A DNA stretch of 36,408 nucleotides from Tannerellaceae bacterium (GTDB taxonomy: Bacteria > Bacteroidota > Bacteroidia > Bacteroidales > Tannerellaceae), in NCBI GenBank assembly GCA_031266215.1, contig JAISBL010000025.1:1-36408 (forward strand). The letters run 5' to 3'. Below the pieces are notes generated by a model. That model ran no database searches and was not told the DNA's origin. It was given only the letters and a program-made list of their open reading frames with translations. Of this stretch, positions 25,904 to 34,933 are shown piece after piece; within the stretch, counting starts at the first letter, position 1, and each line of letters opens with the position of its first letter. Made by a program: the position numbers and the translations under genes.

Positions 25904-27199
25904 ATGGTTTCAATCACATTTTATTACCGGCCATTATCCTCAATAGGGAACAGAGGGAGTTTATATATACGTATAATTTATTGCCGTCAGGTAAAGCAAT
26001 GGGCTCTGAAGTGCCGCATTGCAGAATATGAGTGGGACAGCAAAGAATGCAAAGTGATCTTGCCCCGTTATGACAAGGAACGGGCCGAGCAGTTGCGGAA
26101 GATATCGGGCAAGCTGACCCATCATGCCAATATGCTGCGCGAGGTGGTCAGTGAACTGACGCATAGCGGCAAAAAGTTTGACGTGAAAGAGATATACAGG
26201 TCTTACCTGCTTTACGACAGCGAACACAGCATCAGGGGATATACGCGGCGTATGACGGAGGAGATGGACAGGAACGGGCAAAGCCGGAGCGCTTATGCTT
26301 ACCGAGGCGTGGCGCAGGCGTTTATGAACTTTTGCGGCGGCGACTTGTTGTTGGACTCCATAGACCCTTCGCTGATATGCAGCTTTGAGAACAGCATAAA
26401 GCAGCGTGGCTGCCGCCCGAACACCATATCACATTACATGCGCATACTGCGTGTTATATGCAACAGGGCTTGCAGCGAGGGACTGATGAAACATTCGACC
26501 TCGGAGATGTTCCGCCAGGTATTCACCGGTTATGCCCAAACGCCCAAACGTGCGCTATCGGAAGGTGACCTGTCGCGCCTTCTGGCCGTCAACCTGCCGT
26601 CTATGATGAGTGTCGAGCCATACGGTAGCCGTCGTTACAGGCAATTGCAGGGGATGTATATGGCCTGGAGGCTGTTTTTCTTTGCTTTCCATGCCTGCGG
26701 GATGTGCTTCGTGGATATGGCCCGGCTTCGTAAGGACAATATAAAGGGGGATATTATCTCTTACCGGCGCAAGAAGACGAGGCGGTTGATAGAGATTTCT
26801 GTAACGCCATCAATACAGTTAATAATAGACAGTTTTGCCGATGACACGAAGGATTCGCCATACGTCTTCCCCATGCTATGCGACGAGGGCGCTCCGATAC
26901 GCCGTCAGTACGAAACCTCCGAACGTATATATAACCGTCGCCTGAAAAGCCTTGAACAGATGGCCGGACTGGAGCGTCACCTGTCAGGCCATACCGCCCG
27001 CCATACGTGGGCCTCGATGGGTAAAAACAAGCTTTTCCCCGTAGGGGTGTTAAGTGCCTGCCTGGGGCATGCGTCGGAAAAGACCACACGTATATATCTG
27101 GCCTCTTTCAATCACGAAGTCTTAGCCGAAGCTAATCGTAGCATAACACAGAAGTACCATCCCGATAGAAATGACAATGCGTGGGTGAAAAAAGTTTAA
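25904..27199 (+). CDS. tyrosine recombinase (site-specific integrase)
   Basis: A 431-residue Bacteroidota-type phage-integrase family protein. It has an N-terminal arm-binding domain starting TFYYRPLSSIGNRGSLYIRI, a SAM-like core-binding domain (~105-215) with RPNTISHYMRILR, and a C-terminal catalytic domain. Visible catalytic residues: H363 and R366 in GHTARHTW, H389 in LGHAS and nucleophile Y398. The segment that carries the first catalytic Arg in many relatives (RGM.FVDMA) reads ACGMCFVDMARL, with Cys 265 at that place; I do not know whether this is a subfamily trait. It is divergent from the FimB-like gene with the tandem duplication upstream, so a role in rearranging this surface locus is inferred. 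Confidence 0.88.
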   Translation: MVSITFYYRPLSSIGNRGSLYIRIIYCRQVKQWALKCRIAEYEWDSKECKVILPRYDKERAEQLRKISGKLTHHANMLREVVSELTHSGKKFDVKEIYRSYLLYDSEHSIRGYTRRMTEEMDRNGQSRSAYAYRGVAQAFMNFCGGDLLLDSIDPSLICSFENSIKQRGCRPNTISHYMRILRVICNRACSEGLMKHSTSEMFRQVFTGYAQTPKRALSEGDLSRLLAVNLPSMMSVEPYGSRRYRQLQGMYMAWRLFFFAFHACGMCFVDMARLRKDNIKGDIISYRRKKTRRLIEISVTPSIQLIIDSFADDTKDSPYVFPMLCDEGAPIRRQYETSERIYNRRLKSLEQMAGLERHLSGHTARHTWASMGKNKLFPVGVLSACLGHASEKTTRIYLASFNHEVLAEANRSITQKYHPDRNDNAWVKKV

Positions 27200-27438
27200 A
27201 ATTAACCGAAAAACATTGAGAATATAAAAAATCTCTCTATCTTTACGCGCCTTACAGAGATGTTTCGTGTCCGTTATCTATATATTGATGGACAAGATGA
27301 ATATCCTTTTAAAAGGTAGCTGAAATTTTACAACAGGTATGTTCTTCAAGACAAGGCAAAAATATAGGAATATTTGCTCTCGACTTAAGTTATTCCAATC
27401 TGGTTGTTCATCACTTTAGACGAATATTCGACCGAATA

Positions 27439-27483
27439 GTTCACCAGTTTCGCTGTTTTTTCAACCATTTATTTCATCATTTC
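27439..27483. repeat. degenerate copy of the sequence found upstream of the recombinase
   Basis: About 32 of 45 positions match 25757-25801 without gaps, concentrated in GTTCACCA and in TCAACC..TTATTTCATC.TTTC. The copies lie in direct orientation on either side of the recombinase gene; a third relative is at 25459-25504. This copy overlaps the last codons of the AraC-type gene. The 27200-27438 gap otherwise shows nothing I can name. Confidence 0.4.
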
Positions 27484-28339
27484 CGCTTTGGAGGCGATTC
27501 TTATAGATTCGTCCAGGACTGTCATTATATAGCTTGCTGCAATAATTTGACAGCGATTGCATAGAGGAAAATCCCCACTTCTTTGCTATGCTTTTCAGAG
27601 TTAAATCGCCTGAGATCAGGTCTGAATAAACAGCCAATTCCTTTTGCTTCTGGACCCATTCACGGGGTGAAGTGTCAAACACGGAGACGAATCGCTTATA
27701 AAATCCCGATGTCGTATAATGCATTGCATGAGCAAGCTCGTCAACCGTTTTGTATCTACTCCATGACTCTTTGACATGCTCTGAGAAAGCGAGATCGCCT
27801 GTTAGAGCATTATAGAAGATGCAGTAAAGCTCCTGCTTTGTGTAATAAGCACGAAGCAGGAGAAAAATCTCTTTCACTTTGAAGGCAAAATAAGCTCGGC
27901 ATTGCAAACCGTCTGACACTACGTTGTGCAGCCCTACTAAACAATGCCATAAAGGAGGATAAATGATGCCCTTATATAATGTCTTCTCGTCGGGACTCTC
28001 CTCACAGTTTTCTTTGAAATTACTGTATAGCATTTCCAGATTGTAGTAGTCGCACAAAGTGATACGCCCCATACGCACCACTAAAAACAAGGCATTGTTT
28101 AACGCTTTGACTTTTATTATCTGACCCGAAGGCACGAACCAGAAAAAACCTCTGTCTGCTTCCGTCACATCCTTTAGTCCGACTTCTATCTGTACATTTC
28201 CTTCAATAAGGAAAAACAATTTGTAACGTTCGGTATGCAACTTTAAAATTGCGTTTTTCTCCACTCTTTTCAATTCGATTATAGGTTGTTCACCATTTTC
28301 ATAATTGAAGCAATTCTGATGCTCAGTCATGTATTGCAT
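27461..28339 (-). CDS. AraC family transcriptional regulator
   Basis: A 292-residue protein with an N-terminal cupin-like sensing region (~20-110: HTERYKLFFLIEGNVQIEV, WFVPSGQIIKV) and a C-terminal AraC-type double helix-turn-helix (~190-285: KTVDELAHAMHYTTSGFYKRF, then LTLKSIAKKWGFSSMQSLSNYC). The second helix ends NDSPGRIYKNR, the usual AraC tail. The gene is AT-rich. It converges with the recombinase and is divergent from the RibD-like reductase gene 617 bp away. Ligand and targets are unknown; a start at the fourth codon (MTEHQN) is equally possible. Confidence 0.85.
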   Translation of the reverse strand: MQYMTEHQNCFNYENGEQPIIELKRVEKNAILKLHTERYKLFFLIEGNVQIEVGLKDVTEADRGFFWFVPSGQIIKVKALNNALFLVVRMGRITLCDYYNLEMLYSNFKENCEESPDEKTLYKGIIYPPLWHCLVGLHNVVSDGLQCRAYFAFKVKEIFLLLRAYYTKQELYCIFYNALTGDLAFSEHVKESWSRYKTVDELAHAMHYTTSGFYKRFVSVFDTSPREWVQKQKELAVYSDLISGDLTLKSIAKKWGFSSMQSLSNYCSKLYNDSPGRIYKNRLQSGNDEING

Positions 28340-28807
28340 AGCGTAATAATTTAAATATGAGATTGTTCTACAAGTTGATGTATCATTAAAAATGGTTATT
28401 AATTTATTTATTTGATATTAGCTATATTTTAAAGCAAAATATTTATCATGTTTTACATATAAGAAACAAAAGTTAAACATTTCATCGTAAAACCATTATA
28501 TATACTTTTGAATAGCAATATTTTATTTGCTCAAATTATATGATGTCTATCAATATATAGTTGATGGATATAAAAATGAGAAAAAGATAATTGCATAAAG
28601 GTTAGTAATGGAATTATAATTGAGTATAAATCAGCATGGTATATCATAAGATATAAGTGCAGGTCAAATTGTGAGGCATTAATACGTGCGATTGCGAAGG
28701 AAGCCGGAGGGAAATTATTAATTTATTAATTTTAAACTTATTGAATTTAACGTATGCGACACCATAACATGAGTCAGTTTGTTGAAAACTGTGTAGATTA
28801 TTTTTCA
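28340..28807. other. AT-rich intergenic region with a candidate rightward promoter
   Basis: No gene seen. TTTC (28480-28483), 19 bases, then TACTTTTG (28503-28510) resembles a complete Bacteroidota promoter with one mismatch in the -33 box. What it would transcribe before 28956 is unclear: a very long leader or a small RNA. Confidence 0.35.
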
Positions 28808-28838
28808 TTTGATTTAAGTTGACTATACCTTACTTTAT
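28808..28838 (+). promoter_or_regulatory. candidate promoter of the RibD-like reductase gene
   Basis: TTTG (28808-28811), a 19-base spacer, then TACTTTAT (28831-28838): the -33 box is exact and the -7 box differs from TAnnTTTG only in the last base. A transcript starting near 28845 would have a leader of about 110 bases containing the hairpin at 28869-28921. Confidence 0.5.
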
Positions 28839-28868
28839 GATGAATCTACGTTTTCTAGTTGCAGAGAC

Positions 28869-28921
28869 TGGCCCGGGAACGATTTTATCACCCGACGGGG
28901 TGGCGAAGGTTTTCCGGGCCA
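28869..28921 (+). promoter_or_regulatory. structured 5' leader, class unknown
   Basis: TGGCCCGGGAA (28869-28879) pairs with TTTCCGGGCCA (28911-28921) with one G-U pair, enclosing a second stem CACCC/GGGTG (28889-28893, 28898-28902) with a GACG loop. It ends 34 bases before the start codon. No T-run follows, so it is not a simple terminator. It does not match any riboswitch class I know; a regulatory leader or protein-binding site is possible. Confidence 0.45.
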
Positions 28922-28955
28922 TCTTAAAACAAAACTTACTTAAACTTATATATCA

Positions 28956-29537
28956 ATGAGAAAGATAAAATTACTCTCAACAGTATCCATCGACGGGTTT
29001 GCATCGCGCGTAAACGGTGACATGGCCTGGGCTTCCACCGAAGGAAGAAATCCACTGGAAGTTTATGACTTTACATCATTTTTTGGAGATGTCAACTGTG
29101 TTGTTATGAATCGCACACAGTATCTTATGCTAAATTTCCAGAACTATCCCTGGGCTTTTTTACCAGGCAGGTCGTACATTGTACTAACCCGCAAGGGAGC
29201 TCCTATCTATTATGGAAGCGTAACACAACGCGAGATCATCAGCGTACTGACTACCGATGAAGAACGTGAAAAAGGCGACGTCTATTACATGCGTGAGCTG
29301 CAGAAACAGAGCAATAGAGGAGATATATGGGTGATGGGCGACCATCGTCTGACAGCTTCTCTGTTGCAAAACGGGATGGTAGACGAGATTTGTATCCTGC
29401 GTATGCCCATAACCATGGGTAGCGGACTCTCTTTCCTCGCCGGGTTCGGTGCGGAGCAACGCTGGGAGTTAGGTAATGTGGTGAATTATCCCGACGGCGC
29501 ACTAATGACTTGCTACCATCGCTTAAAAACGGCCTGA
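28956..29537 (+). CDS. dihydrofolate reductase / RibD C-terminal family protein
   Basis: A 193-residue NADPH-dependent reductase-fold protein. The start KIKLLSTVSIDGFASRVNGDMAW is the family signature (usually S.DG.IA...G...W); then VVMNRTQYL, YIVLTRKG, DIWVMGDHRLTASLLQNGMVDEICILRMPITMGSGLSFL, the GG/GD dinucleotide-binding region followed by the conserved strand. Members are related to DHFR and to the riboflavin reductase domain, but most stand-alone ones have no proven substrate. It probably depends on the leader at 28869-28921. Its last 15 bases overlap the end of the convergent DUF4922 gene. Confidence 0.85.
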   Translation: MRKIKLLSTVSIDGFASRVNGDMAWASTEGRNPLEVYDFTSFFGDVNCVVMNRTQYLMLNFQNYPWAFLPGRSYIVLTRKGAPIYYGSVTQREIISVLTTDEEREKGDVYYMRELQKQSNRGDIWVMGDHRLTASLLQNGMVDEICILRMPITMGSGLSFLAGFGAEQRWELGNVVNYPDGALMTCYHRLKTA

Positions 29538-30494
29538 CAGGGGAGACTCACAGGCTCGTTCCGCGAGAAGCCGTATGTCAGAATCGCTGAAGGCTATTTG
29601 CGAGTATATATCGCAGAGAAGCGCAGGGGTTATTTTTTCAAAATCTTCTTCCAAAGCGGTAATGAATACGCCGCCGATGTCAGCGGCTCCGGGCGCAGTA
29701 AGTATGTGTCCGGAGCCTTGTGTGCAATATTGGCGCGGACGATGCGCGGTGCGTGAGATGAGGGCGACGATCCACCCGCCGGCCTGAGTGTAGCGGCAGA
29801 AAAGATTCATCCGCGGCTCTGCGTCGCCTTCAGGTATCGGTAATACATTATATATATGTGTAAAGAGGAAACAGCAGCCTTCTTCGGTAGCGGATTCAAT
29901 GATGAATCCGTTTCTCATATATCCAGTAAGCAATGATATCTTCCCGTGAACGTTTTCAATAAAAGGCTCTCCTTTGAAGAGTGGTATTTCATTGTCAATC
30001 GGCATATACGAACCGGTGACGGCCTGAAAGTGCAGGTGGTCGGGAGCGGAGGCTCCGCACTGAGGCCCGTTGTAAAAGAGGGTGAAGTCGGATAGCTGCC
30101 GCGACGCCTTTAATAAGTCGGCAAAACGGGCGTAGATACGCTGCTCAACATGATGGCGCGAAGCGATGGTAAAATGCTCGGCGAAGATAGGGAAAGGGTT
30201 ACAGAGCAAGAGATAGTCTTCGCCCATAGGCAATGCTTCCTGTTCAGGCGCCAGATTGGGAGGACAGAGGAAACAGCGCCGGTCGCGGACGGATTGCGCA
30301 TCTGTTTTCGCGCCCGAAGATACGATGCGTGCAGGATTATACTGTACTTTGACAGTAAAGTCACCGACAAGAAGAACCTTTACCGCCACCTTTTCCAAAG
30401 CTTCGTAACCGGATTTGGCCGCAGACCATGAAATCCGTTGCCGCACCAACAGTCGGCGCGCATCTTGCGAATCGCTCCAGAGCGGCGGCGTCAT
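29523..30494 (-). CDS. DUF4922 protein, HIT-like nucleotidyltransferase
   Basis: A 323-residue protein. CFLCPPNLAPEQEALP (~74-89) then YLLLCNPFPIFAEHFTI, and later CGASAPDHLHFQA with the H-x-H-x-Q signature of histidine-triad/GalT-like nucleotidyltransferases and plant GDP-L-galactose phosphorylase. Such enzymes cleave or exchange nucleotidyl groups through a His intermediate; the middle His of DHLHFQ would be the nucleophile. It is the last gene of a leftward operon with fkp and a GT2 gene, overlapping the GT2 gene by 4 bases (ATGA), which implies coupled translation. A role in GDP-sugar turnover is inferred from context only. Confidence 0.75.
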   Translation of the reverse strand: MTPPLWSDSQDARRLLVRQRISWSAAKSGYEALEKVAVKVLLVGDFTVKVQYNPARIVSSGAKTDAQSVRDRRCFLCPPNLAPEQEALPMGEDYLLLCNPFPIFAEHFTIASRHHVEQRIYARFADLLKASRQLSDFTLFYNGPQCGASAPDHLHFQAVTGSYMPIDNEIPLFKGEPFIENVHGKISLLTGYMRNGFIIESATEEGCCFLFTHIYNVLPIPEGDAEPRMNLFCRYTQAGGWIVALISRTAHRPRQYCTQGSGHILTAPGAADIGGVFITALEEDFEKITPALLCDIYSQIAFSDSDIRLLAERACESPLSGRF

Positions 30495-31915
30495 ACGGAC
30501 GTATTCATCTTTATACGAGCTTCCAACTCCCAGGTGCGGAGATTATCCTTATAGGCATCGTACAGGTCCTTTTTGACAATATCCGGAGAAGCGTCGGAGT
30601 TGCCTTCCCACCGCCGGCAAAGATATAGGACGTCATAGATACGTCCGATCTTGTATTCGCGACTGATACGCAAGCCCGCAGCATAATCTTCACCATAGCT
30701 GGTATTGGGCAGCTTTATACGGCGAAGCAGCGGGGTGTAAAAAGCCCGTGGAGCGCCCAGTCCGTTTATCCGGAGAGCGTTGTTGTGTCCGTTCTCAGCC
30801 GTCCATTCCCGATGATCGATGACACCGGGAGGAAGGGTCTGCATATCGAAGTCGGTTAACCGGTAACTTCCTATCACCATCGCACATTGCTGACGGTAGA
30901 AAGCCTCCACTATTTTACGGATGCTATGTCTGTCGCTATACACATCGTCACTGTCAAGCTGGATGGCAAATCTTCCGCATGCAGGATGATGCAGTCCGAC
31001 GTTCCAACAACCGCCTATTCCCATATCTTTACGGTCTGGCAGGATGTGGATCAGGCGTTCGTCCTCACGGCTCAAAGTGCGGACGGCCTCCGTAGTGCCA
31101 TCCTCAGAGTGATTATCCACCAGGATAATGTTGAAGGGAAAGTCGGTCTCCTGCATCAGCGCCGAACGGACGGCGTCTGCTATGGTGCGTATACGGTTCC
31201 GAACGGGTATGATGACGGATGCCTCGACAGGGAACGCCTCTTCGCCAAAGTCAGGCGCCTTCACACGCGGAGGCAGGAAGCCTCCTATGCACCTGAGATG
31301 TTCGGTGCAGACCTGCTCCATCTCTATCTGCACCGCCCGGTTCTGTGGGTCTACGTAGTCAAATTGCGTACCGGTCGACGCTCCATTCCCCGTCTCCCTC
31401 CGAACATACAGGTATTCGCTGATATGCACGACAGGCCGCCACCGGGAGACGCTCAGCCGGAGGTCGTACAGGCCAGCGAAGTTATAGTCTGAGGTCATAC
31501 CGGCGACGGCCTCCCTGAATGCTTCGGCATTGAATAAAAGGACAGGGCCGAAGTCGAAATCATCACGCAGACTGCCCTTGCGATAGTCTGTCAGCGGATG
31601 CGGCCTCTGCCGGCCGCCAATATCCTCATGACCGTCGGCATATACCATGCCGGCGGAGGTGTCTTCTGCTACTTCAAGCATACGTTCGAGGGCGAACATG
31701 CCGAGTTCGACAGGCGCGTATACCAGCAGGATATAGCCGGCGCCGACCTGAGAGGATATACTGCGCAGCAGTTCGCTACCATTCGGCCTGCCTGAACTGA
31801 GGTAAGTGACGTGTGTAACCAAACCCTCCGGCTTCAAGGCGCTGCCGGACATTCCTTTGTTCTCTCCCTCACGATGAAGGATGAAGCTGTGAATACTTTT
31901 CATACTGCTTTCCAT
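30491..31915 (-). CDS. family 2 glycosyltransferase with an extra N-terminal domain
   Basis: A 474-residue protein. The C-terminal half is a GT-A fold family 2 transferase: VEASVIIPVRNRIRTIADAV, FNIILVDNHSEDGT, and the metal-binding QLDSDDVYSD. The N-terminal ~225 residues look like a second, degenerate GT2-like unit (LLVYAPVELG, AGMVYADGHED, LTDYRKGSLRDDFDFGPVLLF) without a clear DxD. It lies between fkp, 23 bases upstream, and the DUF4922 gene, with which it overlaps. The operon suggests fucose-related glycan or protein decoration, but donor and acceptor cannot be read from the sequence. A start five codons in (31903) is possible. Confidence 0.85.
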   Translation of the reverse strand: MESSMKSIHSFILHREGENKGMSGSALKPEGLVTHVTYLSSGRPNGSELLRSISSQVGAGYILLVYAPVELGMFALERMLEVAEDTSAGMVYADGHEDIGGRQRPHPLTDYRKGSLRDDFDFGPVLLFNAEAFREAVAGMTSDYNFAGLYDLRLSVSRWRPVVHISEYLYVRRETGNGASTGTQFDYVDPQNRAVQIEMEQVCTEHLRCIGGFLPPRVKAPDFGEEAFPVEASVIIPVRNRIRTIADAVRSALMQETDFPFNIILVDNHSEDGTTEAVRTLSREDERLIHILPDRKDMGIGGCWNVGLHHPACGRFAIQLDSDDVYSDRHSIRKIVEAFYRQQCAMVIGSYRLTDFDMQTLPPGVIDHREWTAENGHNNALRINGLGAPRAFYTPLLRRIKLPNTSYGEDYAAGLRISREYKIGRIYDVLYLCRRWEGNSDASPDIVKKDLYDAYKDNLRTWELEARIKMNTSV

Positions 31916-31938
31916 TTATTGAGTTTGTGTGTATTATG

Positions 31939-34785
31939 TCACGAACGGCTTATCTGCAACCCTTTCACCGACAAGGCCATCTCTACCATGCGCGCATTGG
32001 GATGCAGGACGCTGCCGGCCAGGCGGCGGCGTACGTGAGCCGCCGCCTGGGGATCTTTGGCCACTATATAAAGATAGCCCCCACCGCCGGCTCCCGGCAG
32101 TCCGTACCCCAGGGCGTAATCTTTTATCAGCGATACGATGGCCTCTATGGCCGGACTGCCTGCGCCGGAGTCTATCTCTTTCTTCTGCTCCCATGTCTTC
32201 CCGTAAAGAAGTCCGTAGCGCCGGAAGTCTCCGAACTGGATAGCGTCATACATATCCAGAGCGTGAGCTTTCATGGCGGCAAGCAGGCTGAGGTGTTTGC
32301 CGCTGTTGAGGAACATCGAACGGACGATGCCGGTCAGTATGTCTTTGGCCGTGCGCGTGATGCCGGTGTAATACAGCAGATGGCAGGGCTGGTACTGCGG
32401 ATCGGTAAACAGATGTTCTGGCAGGTAGCGCACCGAGGGGCTTTGATTGAAGCCCTCGCCTGTCTGCAAGAGCTTGAGCCCGTGCAGAACGCCTCCGTAA
32501 GGATCCTGCCAGCCTCCGCCGGTAGTTAGCAACTGCTCAAGGACGAGGGTGCGATCGGCCGCGCAACTACTGTCCCAGCCCAGTCCGCAGAAATCAGACA
32601 AGGCTCCCAGGACCGTGGCGGCGAGGATGGAGCTCGTCCCCAGTCCGGAACCGCGCGGGACGGCCGAGAGGAGCGTTATCTCTATCCCCGAACCGAACGC
32701 CCTTAGCTGTTCATCCAACGATGCGTACTTAGCCGTCGAGAAAGCAGGCATGAAGCCCGCCAGCGACAATGCCGCCTTGGGTATGGAAAAGGGCGAGCCT
32801 ACCATGTCATAGTTCCCAAGCTCCTCCCATGTACCGACCTTCTCCACGGCGCCAAGATCAATGGAGCGCAACGTTACGGCATACTCCGCCGAAGGCTTGA
32901 TGTAGACCTGAAGCGGAGGTTGCCCGTTTAGCTCTATTGCGACGTTCACCACGCTTCCTCCGGCATATAGGCAGTAAGGAGGCGTGTCAGTCCATCCTCC
33001 TGCCAGATCTATACGCACCGGACTGCGCCCCCATACTATCTGGTCGCTGTGCACACTAAGTCGCGGCGACACCTCGCGGTCTTTCATACCCTCTATCAGC
33101 CCCTGGCGAAGTAGTGCAAAGGCCCTTTTCTCCTCCACATCACCGCCCTTGTTGCTAAGGCGAGCCACCTCAGAGCGGAACATGCTGTCGTTTATTCGCT
33201 TTATCAGCGGCGTATCCTGAGGGAGGGGCGGAGGCAGGGGTATGCTCCCGACGGCAAACTCTCGGGCGGCGTCAGACAAGTCCAGTTGGTAAAAGACACT
33301 CCTGTCATGGTTGGCGGCCAGGGCTTCGAAGCTCTGCTTGCGGAACGCTTCGCGCCGGGCAGCCAGCCGGCGCAGGTTAGTATTCTGCAACAGTTCGGAG
33401 GCCGACATCTTCGCGCAAGACTCCCATACGGCCTTACCCTCCCGGCTCTCACAGTCGCTTATCATCCAGCGGAGGACTACCTCCAGCTTATCCACGCTTT
33501 CGCATACCGGGAACAGCGGCGCATCCTGAATATCACTGTACACGGGGAGGTTCAGCCCCCTCTCGCAAGCCCATTGCCGTAGAGGTTTCCCCATGAAATA
33601 CGTACTGTCCAGAGAGGTCGAACCCCTGAACGTGTCTTCTATTCCATAGGGTCGGGCGGCAAAGGCCCCGTCCGCTACCGGAGCCACGTCTATGCACACG
33701 CCTTCGGGGAGCGTCAGCGACCAGTCATTCACGGGAATACCGGTCAGGATATGTTCGCTCGACAGATGCCAGCGCTCACCTATGTGACTGTTTTCTATCC
33801 ACAGGTACGAGTTGCGCCCGGTCAGTTTAACGTCTACCATGGCGTTTTGCACAAACATGGCGGGATGTGGTTTCACGGCGCGATGCATTATAAGACGCTG
33901 GTCTCCTACTAGATTCTGTACCGCGAGCGAAGAAGATATAAGTTCGCGCCCGGTACCGTAATGATAAAACTCGCCCCCCGGCAACGGCAGTATGGCAACC
34001 GTGAGGTCACCTATCTCACTATCTCTCACCTGCGGGTTAGCCCCAAGGGATAGCCCGAAGCCGGCGTAAAGGTCGTAAGCCCCGCGTCTCCCTCCCCCTC
34101 CGCACCCGGATGGCGAACGCTTCATCATGCATCTCACTGCGTGGTCGCTTAGCAGCCATATACCCGTATCCATAAGGAACAGATGCGTGGACGAGAGCCT
34201 GCCAAGCTCTTCGGGCGAAGGTTTCTGAAGCATGAAGTCAAGTACGCCCGGGCGATCCCTCCGCGACAGGAATACCCCGTGCCTCGCCGCCAGGTGCGGG
34301 TCTGCCCACAACCCGTAACAGACCACGTCCGCCCCGGCCGGAATATCCTGAAGCGGCTCCGTGCGACGTATATACACATCTCCGCTGGCTATAAGCGTAT
34401 GAAAAGACTCCGGGGCCCTGGTCAATATCTCTTCATACAGGGGCATTGCCAGGGAGAGCAGGTTTTGCGACAATCTCTGCCCCCTGGCCCATCTGAATAC
34501 CGGGGCCGGAGCGAGCGCCTTACCGGTAGCGGCGTATGCCGGAAGGCGGCGGCTTTGTCCCCCGGCGTGCAGGATGATGCGCTTCTCCGCCTCCAACCAC
34601 TTTTCCATAGTGAGACCGGGAGCTTCACTACGCTTACATTGCTCAAGCAGCCAGCGTGCACCGCCGGCGGAGCCTAACTGCCATCCGTCAGGGTCGGAGG
34701 CGTAGAACCATTCGCCCTCCGGCGCATGTTCTATATCGTGGAAACAAGTAACCATGCCAGATGGTAATGATAATAGCTTCTTCAT
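31939..34785 (-). CDS. fkp: bifunctional L-fucokinase / L-fucose-1-phosphate guanylyltransferase
   Basis: 948 residues from the ATG at 34785, matching the ~949 of B. fragilis Fkp and its start (KLLSLPSG, then GEWFYASDPDGWQLGSAGG). An earlier ATG at 34824 lies upstream of the likely promoter. The enzyme phosphorylates L-fucose and converts the product to GDP-fucose, used to fucosylate capsule and surface proteins. The N-terminal pyrophosphorylase part has ILHAGGQSRRLPAY, the nucleotide-binding loop. The C-terminal GHMP kinase has RIDLAGGWTDTPPY, PRGSGLGTSS (about 705) and LPGAGGGGYLYIV. It is the first gene of a leftward operon with the GT2 and DUF4922 genes. Confidence 0.96.
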   Translation of the reverse strand: MKKLLSLPSGMVTCFHDIEHAPEGEWFYASDPDGWQLGSAGGARWLLEQCKRSEAPGLTMEKWLEAEKRIILHAGGQSRRLPAYAATGKALAPAPVFRWARGQRLSQNLLSLAMPLYEEILTRAPESFHTLIASGDVYIRRTEPLQDIPAGADVVCYGLWADPHLAARHGVFLSRRDRPGVLDFMLQKPSPEELGRLSSTHLFLMDTGIWLLSDHAVRCMMKRSPSGCGGGGRRGAYDLYAGFGLSLGANPQVRDSEIGDLTVAILPLPGGEFYHYGTGRELISSSLAVQNLVGDQRLIMHRAVKPHPAMFVQNAMVDVKLTGRNSYLWIENSHIGERWHLSSEHILTGIPVNDWSLTLPEGVCIDVAPVADGAFAARPYGIEDTFRGSTSLDSTYFMGKPLRQWACERGLNLPVYSDIQDAPLFPVCESVDKLEVVLRWMISDCESREGKAVWESCAKMSASELLQNTNLRRLAARREAFRKQSFEALAANHDRSVFYQLDLSDAAREFAVGSIPLPPPLPQDTPLIKRINDSMFRSEVARLSNKGGDVEEKRAFALLRQGLIEGMKDREVSPRLSVHSDQIVWGRSPVRIDLAGGWTDTPPYCLYAGGSVVNVAIELNGQPPLQVYIKPSAEYAVTLRSIDLGAVEKVGTWEELGNYDMVGSPFSIPKAALSLAGFMPAFSTAKYASLDEQLRAFGSGIEITLLSAVPRGSGLGTSSILAATVLGALSDFCGLGWDSSCAADRTLVLEQLLTTGGGWQDPYGGVLHGLKLLQTGEGFNQSPSVRYLPEHLFTDPQYQPCHLLYYTGITRTAKDILTGIVRSMFLNSGKHLSLLAAMKAHALDMYDAIQFGDFRRYGLLYGKTWEQKKEIDSGAGSPAIEAIVSLIKDYALGYGLPGAGGGGYLYIVAKDPQAAAHVRRRLAGSVLHPNARMVEMALSVKGLQISRS

Positions 34786-34806
34786 GCTGGTAATAAAATT
34801 AGTACG

Positions 34807-34814
34807 CAAATATA
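34807..34814 (-). promoter_or_regulatory. candidate -7 element of the fkp operon
   Basis: On the minus strand TATATTTG fits TAnnTTTG exactly, 21 bases before the preferred fkp start codon. This placement supports the start at 34785, since the longer frame would begin upstream of the promoter. Confidence 0.45.
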
Positions 34815-34933
34815 GCAAATTCATGTGCGGACACGAGCCTGCCCTGCCCTCGTTTCCTCACTACCATACCAGCCGCCCCTCTCGCCTCCGTTGCCAGAGA
34901 ACACGCCCCCGTTTTTTGTCATGCGCCTTTGAT

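Noticed and set aside
28869-28921. Known folate or other riboswitch
   Set aside because: The sequence and stem layout do not fit the conserved cores of the classes I can recall, so only a structured leader of unknown class is reported.
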